Shown one piece after another: positions 54,670 to 64,000 of a stretch of 64,000 nt of DNA. This DNA comes from Rhytidiadelphus loreus (lineage: Eukaryota; Streptophyta; Bryopsida; Hypnales; Hylocomiaceae). The notes beneath the pieces were generated by a model. The model was not told the DNA's origin. It ran no database searches and saw only the letters and a list, made by a program, of their open reading frames with translations. The stretch is from assembly GCA_947034895.1 (NCBI GenBank), contig OX344763.1:27155025-27219024 (forward strand). Direction: 5' to 3'. Every line of letters starts with the position of its first letter. Within the stretch, counting starts at the first letter, position 1. The position numbers and the translations under genes were made by a program.

Positions 54670-55175
54670 TGCCTTTGCAGCACGACAACGGATGAACCAT
54701 CTTCAGGGAAAGAAGAAAATTGTGAATTATCATCAGGTGCTCTATTACGTGCTAGATTTTCCAATTGTCATTTTGAAGAGTATAGTTTCCCTTCTCTACC
54801 CAATGTCAAGTCCTCTGCTTTAGATTTTTGGGCACCCGAAACCATCATTCAAAACCCTGACCCCCGCACAGCCTTAGCTGAGTCTGAGGTCAAGAAACTT
54901 ATTCATTTACAGTCCCTTGCAGACAAGCTACCAGATGGCTTTAGTGATGGTCCTCAAATTACTCGAAATCCTCTCCCTGGCATAGGACTTATCCCCATTA
55001 GTGTTATTCCTTCTAAGCGTACGATTGACCCTACTATTTCTATATCTAAGAAACCTCGCTCTTATCATGTCACTTTACATAGTGATGCACTTTTCTCACC
55101 TAATAATTAATTACTTTGAGAACTTCTTATTGCATTATATATTTTCTGTGTCTATGCTCTGCTTCCTTCGCAACA
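54670..55175 (+). pseudogene. Ty1/copia fragment: integrase-RT linker fused to the end of an LTR
   Basis: The open frame ending at 55110 includes LLRARFSNCHFEEYSFPSL and WAPETIIQNPDPRTALAES, matching the same region of the minus-strand copia next door. RT and RNase H are missing. From about 55101 the sequence matches the last 75 bases of the copia LTR at 59879-60078, ending CTTCGCAACA at 55175. This is an internally deleted element in plus orientation. Confidence 0.75.
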
Positions 55176-55199
55176 CGTGAAGGGACTATAAATGAATAA

Positions 55200-56180
55200 G
55201 TTTCTTGACCTCAGACTCAGCTAAGGTTGTGCGGGGGTCAGGGTTTTGAATGATGGTTTCGGGTGCCCAAAAATCTAAAGCAGGGGACTTGACATTGGAT
55301 AGAGAAGGGAAACTATACTCTTCAAAATGACAATTGGAAAATCTAGCACGTAGTAGAGTGCCTGATGAAGGTGAAACATACTGAATGATGCTAGGGGAAT
55401 CAAAACCAACATAGATCCCTTCCTGACGGTGACTACCTATCGTTTTCCTATGAGGTTCAGAAACTGGAATCCATACTTTACAGCCAAATACATGAAAATG
55501 GAAAACATTGGGGACGCGTCCGGATATTAACTCGAAAGAAGACTAAGTATTGAGCAAGGTAGGACAAAACCTGAGTAATGTAGCTGCATGTAGAACTGCA
55601 TGTCCCCACATTGTAGGAGGCAACTTGGCATGGATCAATAAAGGCCGAGTGATGAGTTGAATCTTCTTGATATATGCCTCCACCAATCTATTTTGTGAAT
55701 GTTCATATGGTATAGAGTATGTAAGTGAAATCCCATTAGCAGTACAATAATCCTCAAAGGCGTGAGAGCGAAATTCTTGGGCATTGTCCATCCTCAAACT
55801 CTTCACAAGATAGTCCGGATGATGAGTCCGAAACTTAATAATCATAGCCGAAAGCTTTGAAAACACCATGTTTCGGGTGCTAAGTAGAGACACCTCCGAA
55901 TGTTTGTCTAAAGCATCAACAAGCACAAGAAAATATCGAAATGGTCCAGAAGATGGAGTAATTGGTCCGCATACATCACCTTGTAGACGCTGTAATATAG
56001 GAGGGAGTTTCGTTAGTAGCTTCCAATGTGAAGGGCGCTTAATAAGTTTTCCTTGTGAACATGCCGCGCAACTCCCAACCTTGTCAGCATCACTGGTGCA
56101 CAAATTGTATCCTTCCAACAAAGGTAACATCTTCCTCAACATAGTGGTGCCTGGATGGCCCAACTAACTATGCCACAATC
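55200..56180 (-). pseudogene. copia integrase and integrase-RT linker, disrupted
   Basis: From LGHPGTTMLRKML with the zinc-binding CAACSQGK, through the catalytic core: first Asp in QGDVCGPI, second in MDNAQEF, Glu in HSQNRLVE. The frame is broken by a stop before the GHPG motif (56164-56166) and another after CPTLLNT (55543-55545). It resumes with SSFELISGRVPN and VFGCKVWIPVSE and continues to the LLRARFSN linker. It acts, in intact relatives, to insert element DNA into the genome. Confidence 0.88.
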
Positions 56181-57750
56181 CAGTCTTAGCTGTAGAGGGG
56201 GGTATCAAAGCAGAGTTGCTCTCACATACTAGTCCATCGACTCCTGCTTTCGCAATGGCAAGGGACTGTCAGCCTTGCCTGAGTTCCCGGTACTCTTCAT
56301 CATCTCCTACCGAAGTAGAGGAGTGGAAAGTTGATTCCTTAGGAGGGCTTATCAATAACTTGTATAGGCCAGTAACTCCTGCATTAGCGGTGGCAAGGAG
56401 TTGTTGACCTTGCCTGAGTTCCAATACTTCTTTATGGTCATCCAATGTAGTGGAGACATCTATTCTATTAGCCCGTAAATCACGGTAGCTGATCAGGCTC
56501 TAGGGGGCATCAAGGGCATACATTGCTTTTTCACACAGGAGGGGGGTCCCCAGGCAATACTATAGTTGCCTGGCCCTCTCGGAACCGAAAGTTCCAACTT
56601 CCAGCAATTGTGACGATATCACAAGTCTGCTAGGTTCTATCACGGCTAGCAAACGTGTAATATTTTGGATCTCTAAGAATTGTATGCGTCGTGGCACTAT
56701 CTATAAGAGCTACATCTGTAGGAGCTAACTCTTTGGAGATATGCACCATGTAATTTTTGATATTTACATTGGAAGAGGAAGGAGCGTCCTAGGGAGCGTC
56801 GAGCAAATGAGCCTCCCTCTTTTCATTTCTAAATTTCTCTAACTCTTTGTACATACTAACGTAGTACTCAGGAGTGCGGCAATATTAAGCGATATGCCCT
56901 TTACGGCGACACTTGTGACAAGTACGATCGTCACGTGAAAAGGATGACTTCCTATTGAAGGTTCTATTAGAAGATCTATCGTTCAATTGAGAAGAGCGAT
57001 AATCACGATTAGAAAAACGATCTGAGTATCGAGAGACTTTATCAAAGGAGGGTCTATAAGAGTTTGACTTATCTCTAGGGTGTTGCCGATTTGGCAACCG
57101 TTGTTGTTGTTTCCTTGTTCCTCGTGGCTGCTGTCTCGAGATCTCAAAAGTGTGAGCCTCTCGAGCGGGTTTTGCTTCTGCGTTTTTAAGTAGAAGCTGG
57201 TGCTGTTTTTCAGCAAGCAAGAGATAAGACATTAGTTCGGAATGTGTTGTAAACTTCATATTCCTATACTGCTGAGCTAGGAGGGCAGAAGCAGGAGGAA
57301 AAGTAGATAGGGTTTTATCTATGAGCTCCCTATTTGTAATCTTATCTCCACAAAGACGAAGTTGAGCAGTAATACGATGCAATTCAGCACTGAAGGAAAG
57401 GAAATCAGGGAAATCAAGAACACGAAGAGCAATCTAATCATTTCGAGCTTGGGGAAGAAAGATAGTGCGCTTATGATAAAACCGAGCGTGAAGTTGACGC
57501 CATAGCTCCGCCGGGTTGTCAACTTGGATGTATTGCTGTCGAAGAGAGGTGTGAAGGTGGCGGCGAAGAACAAGCAAAGCTTTCCACTTGGATGACATTA
57601 GAAAATCCTCCTCTGGTTCATCATCGATCGCATCATCCAACTCCTCCGAATAAAAGTACGCTTTCACATCTATACTCCACTCCATGTAATTGCTACCATC
57701 TGCTTCAAGAGCATCAAACAAAAGTGGTTGTACCCGGGAGCTACTCTCCC
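56181..57750 (-). pseudogene. copia gag and protease, disrupted
   Basis: The gag N-terminus (FDALEADGSNYMEWS) lies at about 57720-57676, with a stop near 57434. The body continues at 57382-56885 (LLLAEKQHQLLLKNAEAK, Arg/Ser-rich linker) and reaches the zinc knuckle CHKCRRKGHIA, which is cut by a TAA just before its last Cys. The protease active site reads DSATTHTIL near 56700. A duplicated segment containing RQGWQSLAIAKAGV and RQGQQLLATANAGV lies near 56250-56410. Confidence 0.8.
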
Positions 57751-57848
57751 GCTGTCATGTTGTAAATTCGTACATAGTATAAAAATACGTAGTATGCGTT
57801 ATTCGTGTAGCTTCAAGGTGACGCCTTCTAGTGAAGATGTGAGTCATC

Positions 57849-57856
57849 TATATAAG
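57849..57856 (+). promoter_or_regulatory. TATA box of the 2-kb LTR
   Basis: TATATAAG lies 96 bases into the LTR and about 75 bases before the open frame. The other LTR copy has ACTATAAG at the equivalent place. Confidence 0.6.
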
Positions 57857-57931
57857 AAGGAGAGTCCCTATGAGAGTTGCATTGAATTGAAGTGTTGTAG
57901 TTTGCTTTTACTTTAGATTTAGAATGTCGAA

Positions 57932-58381
57932 TTGGAGGGGTTTTCTGAGTCTCAAGATGAAGAGCTTCAACCGGAAGTTGAGATTGAACTTTCTTTGTCA
58001 CAACTACCGGATCAGCCTCTTTTGCCACGGGATCTTGTTTTATCACACGAACGTCCTAAAGATGAAGCTGGGCCTTCCCGTCTGCCAAAGCAACCTCGTG
58101 TGGAGCGGCGTTGGCACGGAAACTTACTTGAAGATGCTCAAGCGTTGGTGATTTTGCTGCAGGTCGGATGTGTTGAGTCCGGTAGCCGAGAAGTGACATT
58201 TGAAGGGAGCTTTGAAGGTTTGAACAACGATCAATACTTTTGCATGGTGAAGCCTATTGAAGGAAGTCGTGGTCACCAACGATGGTTAGAGGGACCAGTC
58301 AATCCTTTAACTAAGGCGGATCGTGCAGAATATGTGGCGGCGACTGTCAAACGCATTCTCAAATTTCTGCAGATGGAGTGA
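57932..58381 (+). CDS. Unrecognised open frame of about 149 codons inside the 2-kb LTR
   Basis: I do not recognise this protein. The frame is open from just after a TAG at 57920 to the TGA at 58379-58381. No early in-frame ATG exists: an ATG at 57924 is in another frame, so a spliced start or a lost start is possible. The N-terminal third is acidic and Pro/Ser/Gln-rich; the C-terminal part (QYFCMVKPIEGSRGHQRW, KADRAEYVAATVKRIL) looks compact and helical. The inverted LTR copy at 54463-54024 encodes nearly the same protein. Over the last 50 codons the copies differ by 13 synonymous and 4 amino-acid-changing codons, which indicates past selection on the protein. It may be an accessory retroelement protein or a captured host fragment. 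Confidence 0.6.
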   Translation: MEGFSESQDEELQPEVEIELSLSQLPDQPLLPRDLVLSHERPKDEAGPSRLPKQPRVERRWHGNLLEDAQALVILLQVGCVESGSREVTFEGSFEGLNNDQYFCMVKPIEGSRGHQRWLEGPVNPLTKADRAEYVAATVKRILKFLQME

Positions 58382-59878
58382 AGTTTCGATTGGAATTCTA
58401 GTTTTTTACCTCTAATAGATGTATTTGGATCTTTAGTTCTTCATTCCATACTTGGAGTGAATTTATACAATAGTTTTGTGTGTAAGAAGTAGTTTGAAAG
58501 AAATATCCAATTCATTTTCTTTCTAAGTGAACTTGGAGTGAATTTCTTTCAGTGATAAAGATAATAGTTGCTTGGGCCAAATAATGGCTCAATTATTGGG
58601 TTTTTTTGCTTTGGGAGCAAGTTAGGGGCTGACCCCACTTGTTGTGTGGTTAGAGTGAAGATAGGGTGGAGAAAAAGGTGGGGGAACTATTCATCTTCTC
58701 TCCCGTTGTGAGTTTGAGGAGGACCCGATTGTTTGGAGACTCATTGTGTTGTGATTTTGAGGAATTTTGAAATGAAAATTGGAGGTGTTGAGTATTATGG
58801 TGTGTAGTTTCCAAATTGATCTCACTTGCTTAATTTGGAGTTGTGAATCAAAAGTTGTGCTAGTTTGAGTGGTGGGAAGTTTGTTGCCTTTGAAAATAAG
58901 AGGCAGAGACTTCGACCGGCTATAAAAGACGGACAGGTTCTTGGTTTGCAGTGAAATTTCGAGGGAGTGTAGTAAATTGTGTTAGATTTCCATGAACATA
59001 TCATTCGATTTGTTTGGAGTTTGTATGAAAAAGTTGTGAGCGTGGAAGCAAAGGAGGGTCTGCTGCCTTTCTTTTGTCAAGGCCGAAACTTTGGATGGCC
59101 ATAGAAGTTGGACAGAGTTTTATATTCATTTGATATTTGGAGGAGAAGTAGATTATTGTATAAGCTTTCCAAAAAGCTTTCCAAAAAGCTATTACTTGGT
59201 TCATTTGGAGTTGTGATGCAACGGTGGCACTCCACCAAAGTTCAGCTTGAGAATTGGAGTTGCGGTTGGAGGAGTTTTGAAGACTTTGTGTGTTTGTTTG
59301 TGTGGTTTGTGGCTTTGTAAACATTGTTGTTGCGAGTGGCTTGGGTAAAACCAACGCTAGCCTCATTTTGTGTTGTGGGTGACGAAGTGGGGTTAATGAC
59401 CCACATGGTCGAGACTTGCTTGTTCTCACCGTGAAAGCTTGTTTCTTAAAGCTGGTCACCGGGAGTTTGAAAGTTTAGGAGCCAATCTTTCGGACGGCCA
59501 ACTCGTGGTTTGGCCGTCCCGTTTTACCCGTCCGAAGCCGTGGGATCTTATCACACATCTTTACCCTTAAACCCATTTAGAGCCACAACAGGATAGGCCA
59601 ACGGGCACGGTTTCAAGACGAAGAAAAAGATTCGACGTTCGAGACCGAAGATTCGACGTTTGAGTGTGAAGATTCAAGTTTACTTGTGACTTTACGTTCT
59701 CATTTCCTAAACCATTTCGAGTCGCAGCCGGAATCCCCGTGATTTCTCGAGGCAAAAGCTCCCAACACGACACCGTGGTGACTTCTTATTTGCCATAGCT
59801 ATCGTAGCTAAAGACAATAGTGGAAAAGAAAATAGAAAAAGAGAATAGCAAAACGAGAGACAAATCGTGTTGATAACG

Positions 59879-60078
59879 TGTTGCGAAGGAAGCAGAGCAT
59901 AGACACAGAAAATATATAATGCAATAAGAAGTTTTCAAAGTAATTAATCATTAGGGTTACATGATCATACATATATATAGGAGGTATCACTAGTCGTGAG
60001 ATCTACTTTTACCTTATCCTAAGTCTCACTTAACCTAAGTTAACTAGGATCGTTATCTTATCTCAACACAAATCAACA
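59879..60078 (-). repeat. LTR of the minus-strand copia element
   Basis: 200 bp, TGTTGATT to CGCAACA on the minus strand, with TGTTG/CAACA ends. Its last 75 bases recur at 55101-55175 in plus orientation. Confidence 0.75.
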
Positions 60079-61219
60079 CTTTTTTGTGAAGTTGGACACT
60101 GAATTTTTTACTAGTAAAAGAGGCTAATTGTGCCATGACTTTAAGGAAGATGGTAGTTAATCATTGTGCCTTTAAAAATTTGCCCTATAAAGGTTTTTTT
60201 CTCTCATTTTTCAAATTAGGTCTTACGATTTATTGTAAGGCTCATCCATGAGTAGACTATTGAATGAGCAGATTGTTTATCATGAGATTTTAATATCTAA
60301 ATCCAATTGCAAAATTGTAAATATGTGTTGGAATCATACGAGCCGAATTTTGTGTGAGAATCGAAGTAAGCAAGAAGCTGTCAAGCCATCGTGAAAATTT
60401 GGAATCAAATAAATTGGAAGAATTTGTACTAAAAGAAGAAAAAGAGATCAAGTAAATTAAAAGTTGAAATTAAATTGTGTAAATGTCAAATTAATACCAT
60501 TCAAATTATGTACATCTTTATTCACATTGATTATTGGTCTCATTTTACATATCAAATGACAAGTAGTCAAAAACAAAAACAAACTACTTGACTACACCTC
60601 CAACTACTGATAGTTTTATATTTTTGCACCAAAAGTGTTTGAAAATTTATATCAATATTTTAGTTCTTAACAAATTAATATAATTCTACTTGTGATTTTA
60701 GTAAATTTAAATATTCTTATTCTAAAAAATACAATAAAAAATAAACTCATTGCACAAGATAACCAAATTGCAAATCTGGATGGTTATAGATGGTCTACCT
60801 TAATATAGAAGGGAGTTGAGGTTGAGGTGTTGAGCCAAAAAGTTTCAACCCTAATGGGATGATCACTTTTATTGTAGTATAGTAGCAAAGATTCATTCAC
60901 AAGGAATTTTATAATGGAATAGGAAATATAATGAATAAAACACAAATCATAAAGCCAATCACTAGCTAACTCTTGAATTCACAATAAAAATGCCAATTCC
61001 CAGCAAATACAAAGCACATACAAAATATAGATAAATTGTCAAATTGAAATTTCTATTGATGAAGAACACAAGTACAAAATTTGACCATGGAGACAAGTCA
61101 TCATTACAAGCTCAAAAAAAAATGAAAAACAATTTGATTTATACACCAAGTTCGTAATGACTCTCTCTATCTCAAGATCCAATAATCACATGTCAATTTG
61201 TTTTTTCCAATCTCTTGTC
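60079..61219. other. AT-rich intergenic DNA
   Basis: No gene candidate seen. A CTACCTTAATAT word near 60797 resembles the ends of the small elements found earlier, without a mate. Confidence 0.6.
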
Positions 61220-61600
61220 TAATCATTCAAACTCCAAACTCCAACGACGCTAGAGTGTGAGCAGGGAGCAACGAGCGTGGAGCATTGAGCGATGAGCGAT
61301 TAGATTTGAGCATTCATTGTGAGGATTTTTACTAAAAATAGACATGTCAGAGTATTAAATAGTATTATCAGACCCCAAAATAGTAATGTTAGAAATCCCA
61401 AATAGAAAAAATTGCAAAAAAATTTGCAAATTTTTTATTTAAAATAATCAATGTTGCAATCAAATATTGCATGAGAGAACATCCATTCATCCATGTACAA
61501 ATGAACTTCATCCAATTCATCCATTCATCATCTATCCAAGAAAGGCTTGATTTATATATTATCGTAGAAGTCCTAGAAAATGGAATGTATTTTTTTGAGT
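61220..61600. repeat. Diverged direct duplication, copy 1, with GAGCNNN heptamers
   Basis: Eight 7-base units of the type GAGCNNN run from 61259 to 61314, one of them degenerate. AAAATAGACATGT and CATCCATTCATCATC-type blocks follow. The same order recurs about 810 bases downstream. Confidence 0.65.
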
Positions 61601-62029
61601 ATTTATTTTCAAAAATAAAAATTTACAAAAATCATTAAGATTTACATTGTTGACCACAAAACTTTGTTAACTATTTTGAAGCTGGTTTACTACTCCTCGG
61701 AACCGAATAGCATCTTCAAGGTTCATTTGGAGAAATGTAACAACTAATCCTATATTGTAGTTTGATTGTGGTTTAGAGGTCTTTGAAACCAAAAAATATT
61801 GTTAAGGTTTATCTAGGAAAATGTAACAATCAATTTTGCAATGGTTCATTAATTTCTTTTTGTGATTTCAAAACCTTTCATCAAAGAACATTGACTTTAT
61901 AGACCAAATTTTTTTTTTCACCACCTTCTCATGAGCCTTAGGCTTCCTTCCATATATTGGGTTTAGCTTTTTATTTTCTTATGATGAGCCTCTTTAGAAT
62001 CTAACTTTTAGTGAAGATGTTGGTTTATT

Positions 62030-62480
62030 AATCATTCTGAGAATATGTACATCCTTGGACAATGATGCTAGAGTGAGGAACAACAAGCAATGAGTGTTGA
62101 GCGACAAGCGTTTAAATTTGAGCACTCAATAAGATTTTTGTTAATTAAAAATAGACATGTTAGAGTTATAAATAGTGATGTCAAATCCAAAAATAATAAT
62201 GTCAAAATTACTAAAATATAAATTATTAAAAATAGATTTTAAGAAAATCAATTTGTTGTTAAAATACCTTTAATTAAAGTAGTTAATTTAGCATTCAAAT
62301 GTTGCAGATAAGTCCAAGAGTAATAATCTAGCTTCTCCTGCAATAAAAAATGTACCACCATGGGGATGATGTGTGAATTAATTTCATACATATCATCCAT
62401 TCATCATCCATCTAGGAAGGGCCTTATTTACACATTGCAATACATGCCCTAGGAATCCTATGGTTCTCTCCATCCATTTT
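62030..62480. repeat. Diverged direct duplication, copy 2
   Basis: Contains the degenerate heptamer series at about 62071-62126, AAAATAGACATGTTAGAG, and CATCCATTCATCATCCATCTA followed by AGGAAGGGCCTTATTTA, all in the same order as copy 1. No coding content. Confidence 0.65.
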
Positions 62481-62547
62481 TTTATGACTCCTATGTACAT
62501 GGAATGCACAAACCTTTCTACCAAGTGTACATTCATTGTATTGTTCT

Positions 62548-62777
62548 TTAACCCTTCAAGTCCTATTGTCCCTATGGAGGAAAAAAAAGTTTTCAAGTAG
62601 GTTTTTTATGAGTTCAATTTTTGGTGAATTTTTTTGAAACTTTCTTATAAGGTAGAAAAACTTATTTCAATTGGATTCTAAAATACATATTTTTTTTAAT
62701 TTCTTGGATGAATGCAATAGAAATGATAGTTTTGAGTGGTTTTTGATAGAAATTGGGATTATGACTTTGGAAGTTAA
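62548..62777. mobile_element. Short copy C (230 bp) of the 20.7-kb element family
   Basis: The left end TTAACCCTTCAAGTCCTATT and the reverse complement of the right end, TTAACTTCCAAAGTCATAAT, are related. The subterminal GCAATAGAAATGATAGTTTTG block matches copy A. It is an internally deleted copy. Confidence 0.65.
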
Positions 62778-63065
62778 AAATAATTATGTATTCTTCATTT
62801 TAATTTAAATAATAAAAGACCAACTACAGAAAATCATGTCAATGAAAATTCTTATCAAAAGCCGTCACAAAAATTAAAAAAAAAATTCCAAGCACTTTGT
62901 GAATCAATGATTAGAAGAAAAAAAACTCGTTCTTGGATTGAATACTATGGAATTTTAAATTATTATGAATTTTTTTGGCAAAAGTATTCAAGGCCTCTAA
63001 AGACACTTTAGGGTCCTTAGAAACAACGGGACACTTTTCAAGTAATTGTGGAAATATAATCTATC

Positions 63066-63372
63066 ATTAGAGGAGTTTTCGGACCCTTGGAGGGCCATTT
63101 TAAAGCAGCTGTGGGGGAACTGTCCCCCTACAGTTTTCGAGGAATGGCTGTTCCCGATAAAAAAATTTCAAAAAGAAAGAAAGAAAAGGTTTTACTCATG
63201 AAATGCAAAAAAAAACAGAAAAAAAATTCATTTTTTTTTTTTTTTTTAAATTATTTTTTTCCGACGTGGAAGTCGCCATTCCACGTCTGCAAACTGCTGC
63301 GGCCCCCTGCGAACCAGTTCCCGCAGTCTGGGAGAACTCACAGCCCTCCAGGGGGCTGAAATCTCCTCTAAT
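63066..63372. mobile_element. 307-bp element with about 28-bp terminal inverted repeats
   Basis: The left end ATTAGAGGAGTTTTCGG and the reverse complement of the right end, ATTAGAGGAGATTTCAG, continue in good agreement to GGAGGGC. The middle holds an A-rich/T-rich tract and a GACGTGG/CCACGTC hairpin. The open frame crossing it is not a credible gene. Related layouts occur at 19.6 and 23.0 kb. Confidence 0.75.
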
Positions 63373-64000
63373 GAGTATCTTCCCTAAACCTTCCATTGAA
63401 TTAGGCCCTAATTTTTTTTCTAATTTTTATTATAGACGTTGCAAATATTTGATTAATAAAAGAAAATGTAGTGGAGAATGGATTTTATTCAATCCCTAAA
63501 GGTTGGAAGTTGTTTTCGAAGTGAAAAAGTTCAAAACTACCAATTTCTGATGCATTGTCCAAAGTCAAAAACCTAAACATTTTTTTCAGTTCCAACCATT
63601 CAAAAGTGTACTATATAGGTAAGGCAATGTGTGAAAAAGATTTTAGGCCATTTGATTGCATGTATTAAAAGATTATAACATTTGAAGTGAGATCAAAGTT
63701 TTTTTGAGATTAATTCTTGCAAAACAAGCTTTGTAGACTTTGAGCCTTCTTGGAGTACAATCTTTTTTCTATTCAAAAATGATTATTTTCATCGTATATA
63801 AATATATGATGTTAGATTCACTTATGAAAAATTTCAAAAGAAAATATAGAGTCTAGCTTACTCTAAATCACCCATCATTGCAAGGAGGTTAAGTGAATTG
63901 GCAATATTTAAACTAGTCATTTTTTAATGATTTCTTGCGCAATTAGAATTTTTTTTTATTTGAAATCCAATTAGTGAAAAGTTAGAGACAAAAATTTGGA
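63373..64000. other. AT-rich intergenic DNA to window end
   Basis: No supported feature. Confidence 0.6.

Larger units (their letters stand above)
57753..59772 (+). mobile_element. 2,020-bp solo LTR (copy 2) inserted in copia gag
   Basis: The ends TGTCATGTTG and CAACACGACA are inverted repeats with one mismatch and are bounded by TG and CA. It interrupts the copia gag after MANKKSPR. No internal retrotransposon sequence remains, so it is a solo LTR. A clean target duplication is not visible: the left junction has an extra small palindrome (GGGAGCTACTCTCCC). It carries a TATA box and a long open frame, listed separately. Confidence 0.75.
55200..60078 (-). mobile_element. Ty1/copia retrotransposon, minus strand, 3'-truncated and interrupted
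   Basis: On the minus strand: a 200-bp LTR (60078-59879, TGTTGATT to CGCAACA); a leader beginning CGTTATCAACACG, a possible primer site; a gag start ATG at 59796-59794 (MANKKSPR); then a 2,020-bp solo LTR inserted at 57753-59772, after which gag resumes at about 57735 with QPLLFDALEAD. Gag, protease and integrase follow down to about 55200, where it stops before reverse transcriptase. A second, plus-oriented copia fragment begins just beyond. Several stops make it non-functional. Confidence 0.85.

Noticed and set aside
63087..63359. 90-codon open frame in the element at 63.1 kb
   Set aside because: It crosses the A-rich and T-rich tracts and the inverted repeats of a non-coding element.

Overview
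The window is nuclear DNA of a land plant. It holds spliced protein genes with GT-AG introns, AT-rich spacers and typical plant transposable elements. The three host genes are a C-class ABC transporter, an MMTAG2-family protein and a plant TEY-type MAP kinase. The MAP kinase sequence and a chromodomain Ty3 element fit a bryophyte or other early-diverging land plant best, but that placement is inference and I cannot name a species.

Layout. 1-10,244 (+): 14 exons of an ABCC (MRP-type) transporter, complete except for its N-terminus, which lies upstream of the window. Introns 8 and 9 carry fold-back repeats. 10,245-14,800: AT-rich spacer with microsatellites. 14,801-17,749 (+): a six-exon gene for an MMTAG2-like nuclear protein with a charged, serine-rich tail. 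17,750-32,834: repeat-dominated DNA. It includes a 920-bp terminal-inverted-repeat element and a 6.2-kb Ty3/chromovirus retrotransposon (23,210-29,382) with 318-bp LTRs that differ at only three sites, although its coding region is badly broken. 32,835-35,370 (-): a five-exon MAP kinase. 35,371-52,540: gene-free AT-rich DNA packed with small DNA transposons, namely two 564-bp copies with perfect 8-bp target duplications, a CACTA-like 150-bp palindrome, a 344-bp element inside a tandem array, and a decayed hAT transposase. It also has a long inverted repeat at 40.5 kb and a G-rich minisatellite.

52,540-60,080 is a nested retrotransposon block. A minus-strand Ty1/copia element (200-bp LTR at 59,879-60,078; gag, protease and integrase down to about 55,200) has a 2,020-bp solo LTR inserted near the start of gag. 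A second, diverged copy of that 2-kb LTR lies in opposite orientation at 52,680-54,670, with a primer-binding-like site and the start of a gag beside it. Each LTR carries an open reading frame of about 150 codons just downstream of a TATA box. Differences between the two copies are mainly synonymous, so this looks like a protein that was under selection inside an LTR. I do not recognise it, and it is the best candidate here for something undescribed. 60,080-64,000 is AT-rich, with a diverged direct duplication carrying a 7-bp GAGCNNN periodicity and two more small inverted-repeat elements.

The three host genes have unrelated jobs (membrane transport, nuclear RNA-related function, signalling) and show no sign of acting together. 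Exon boundaries were set by hand from GT/AG sites, frame continuity and family resemblance. No database search was run.
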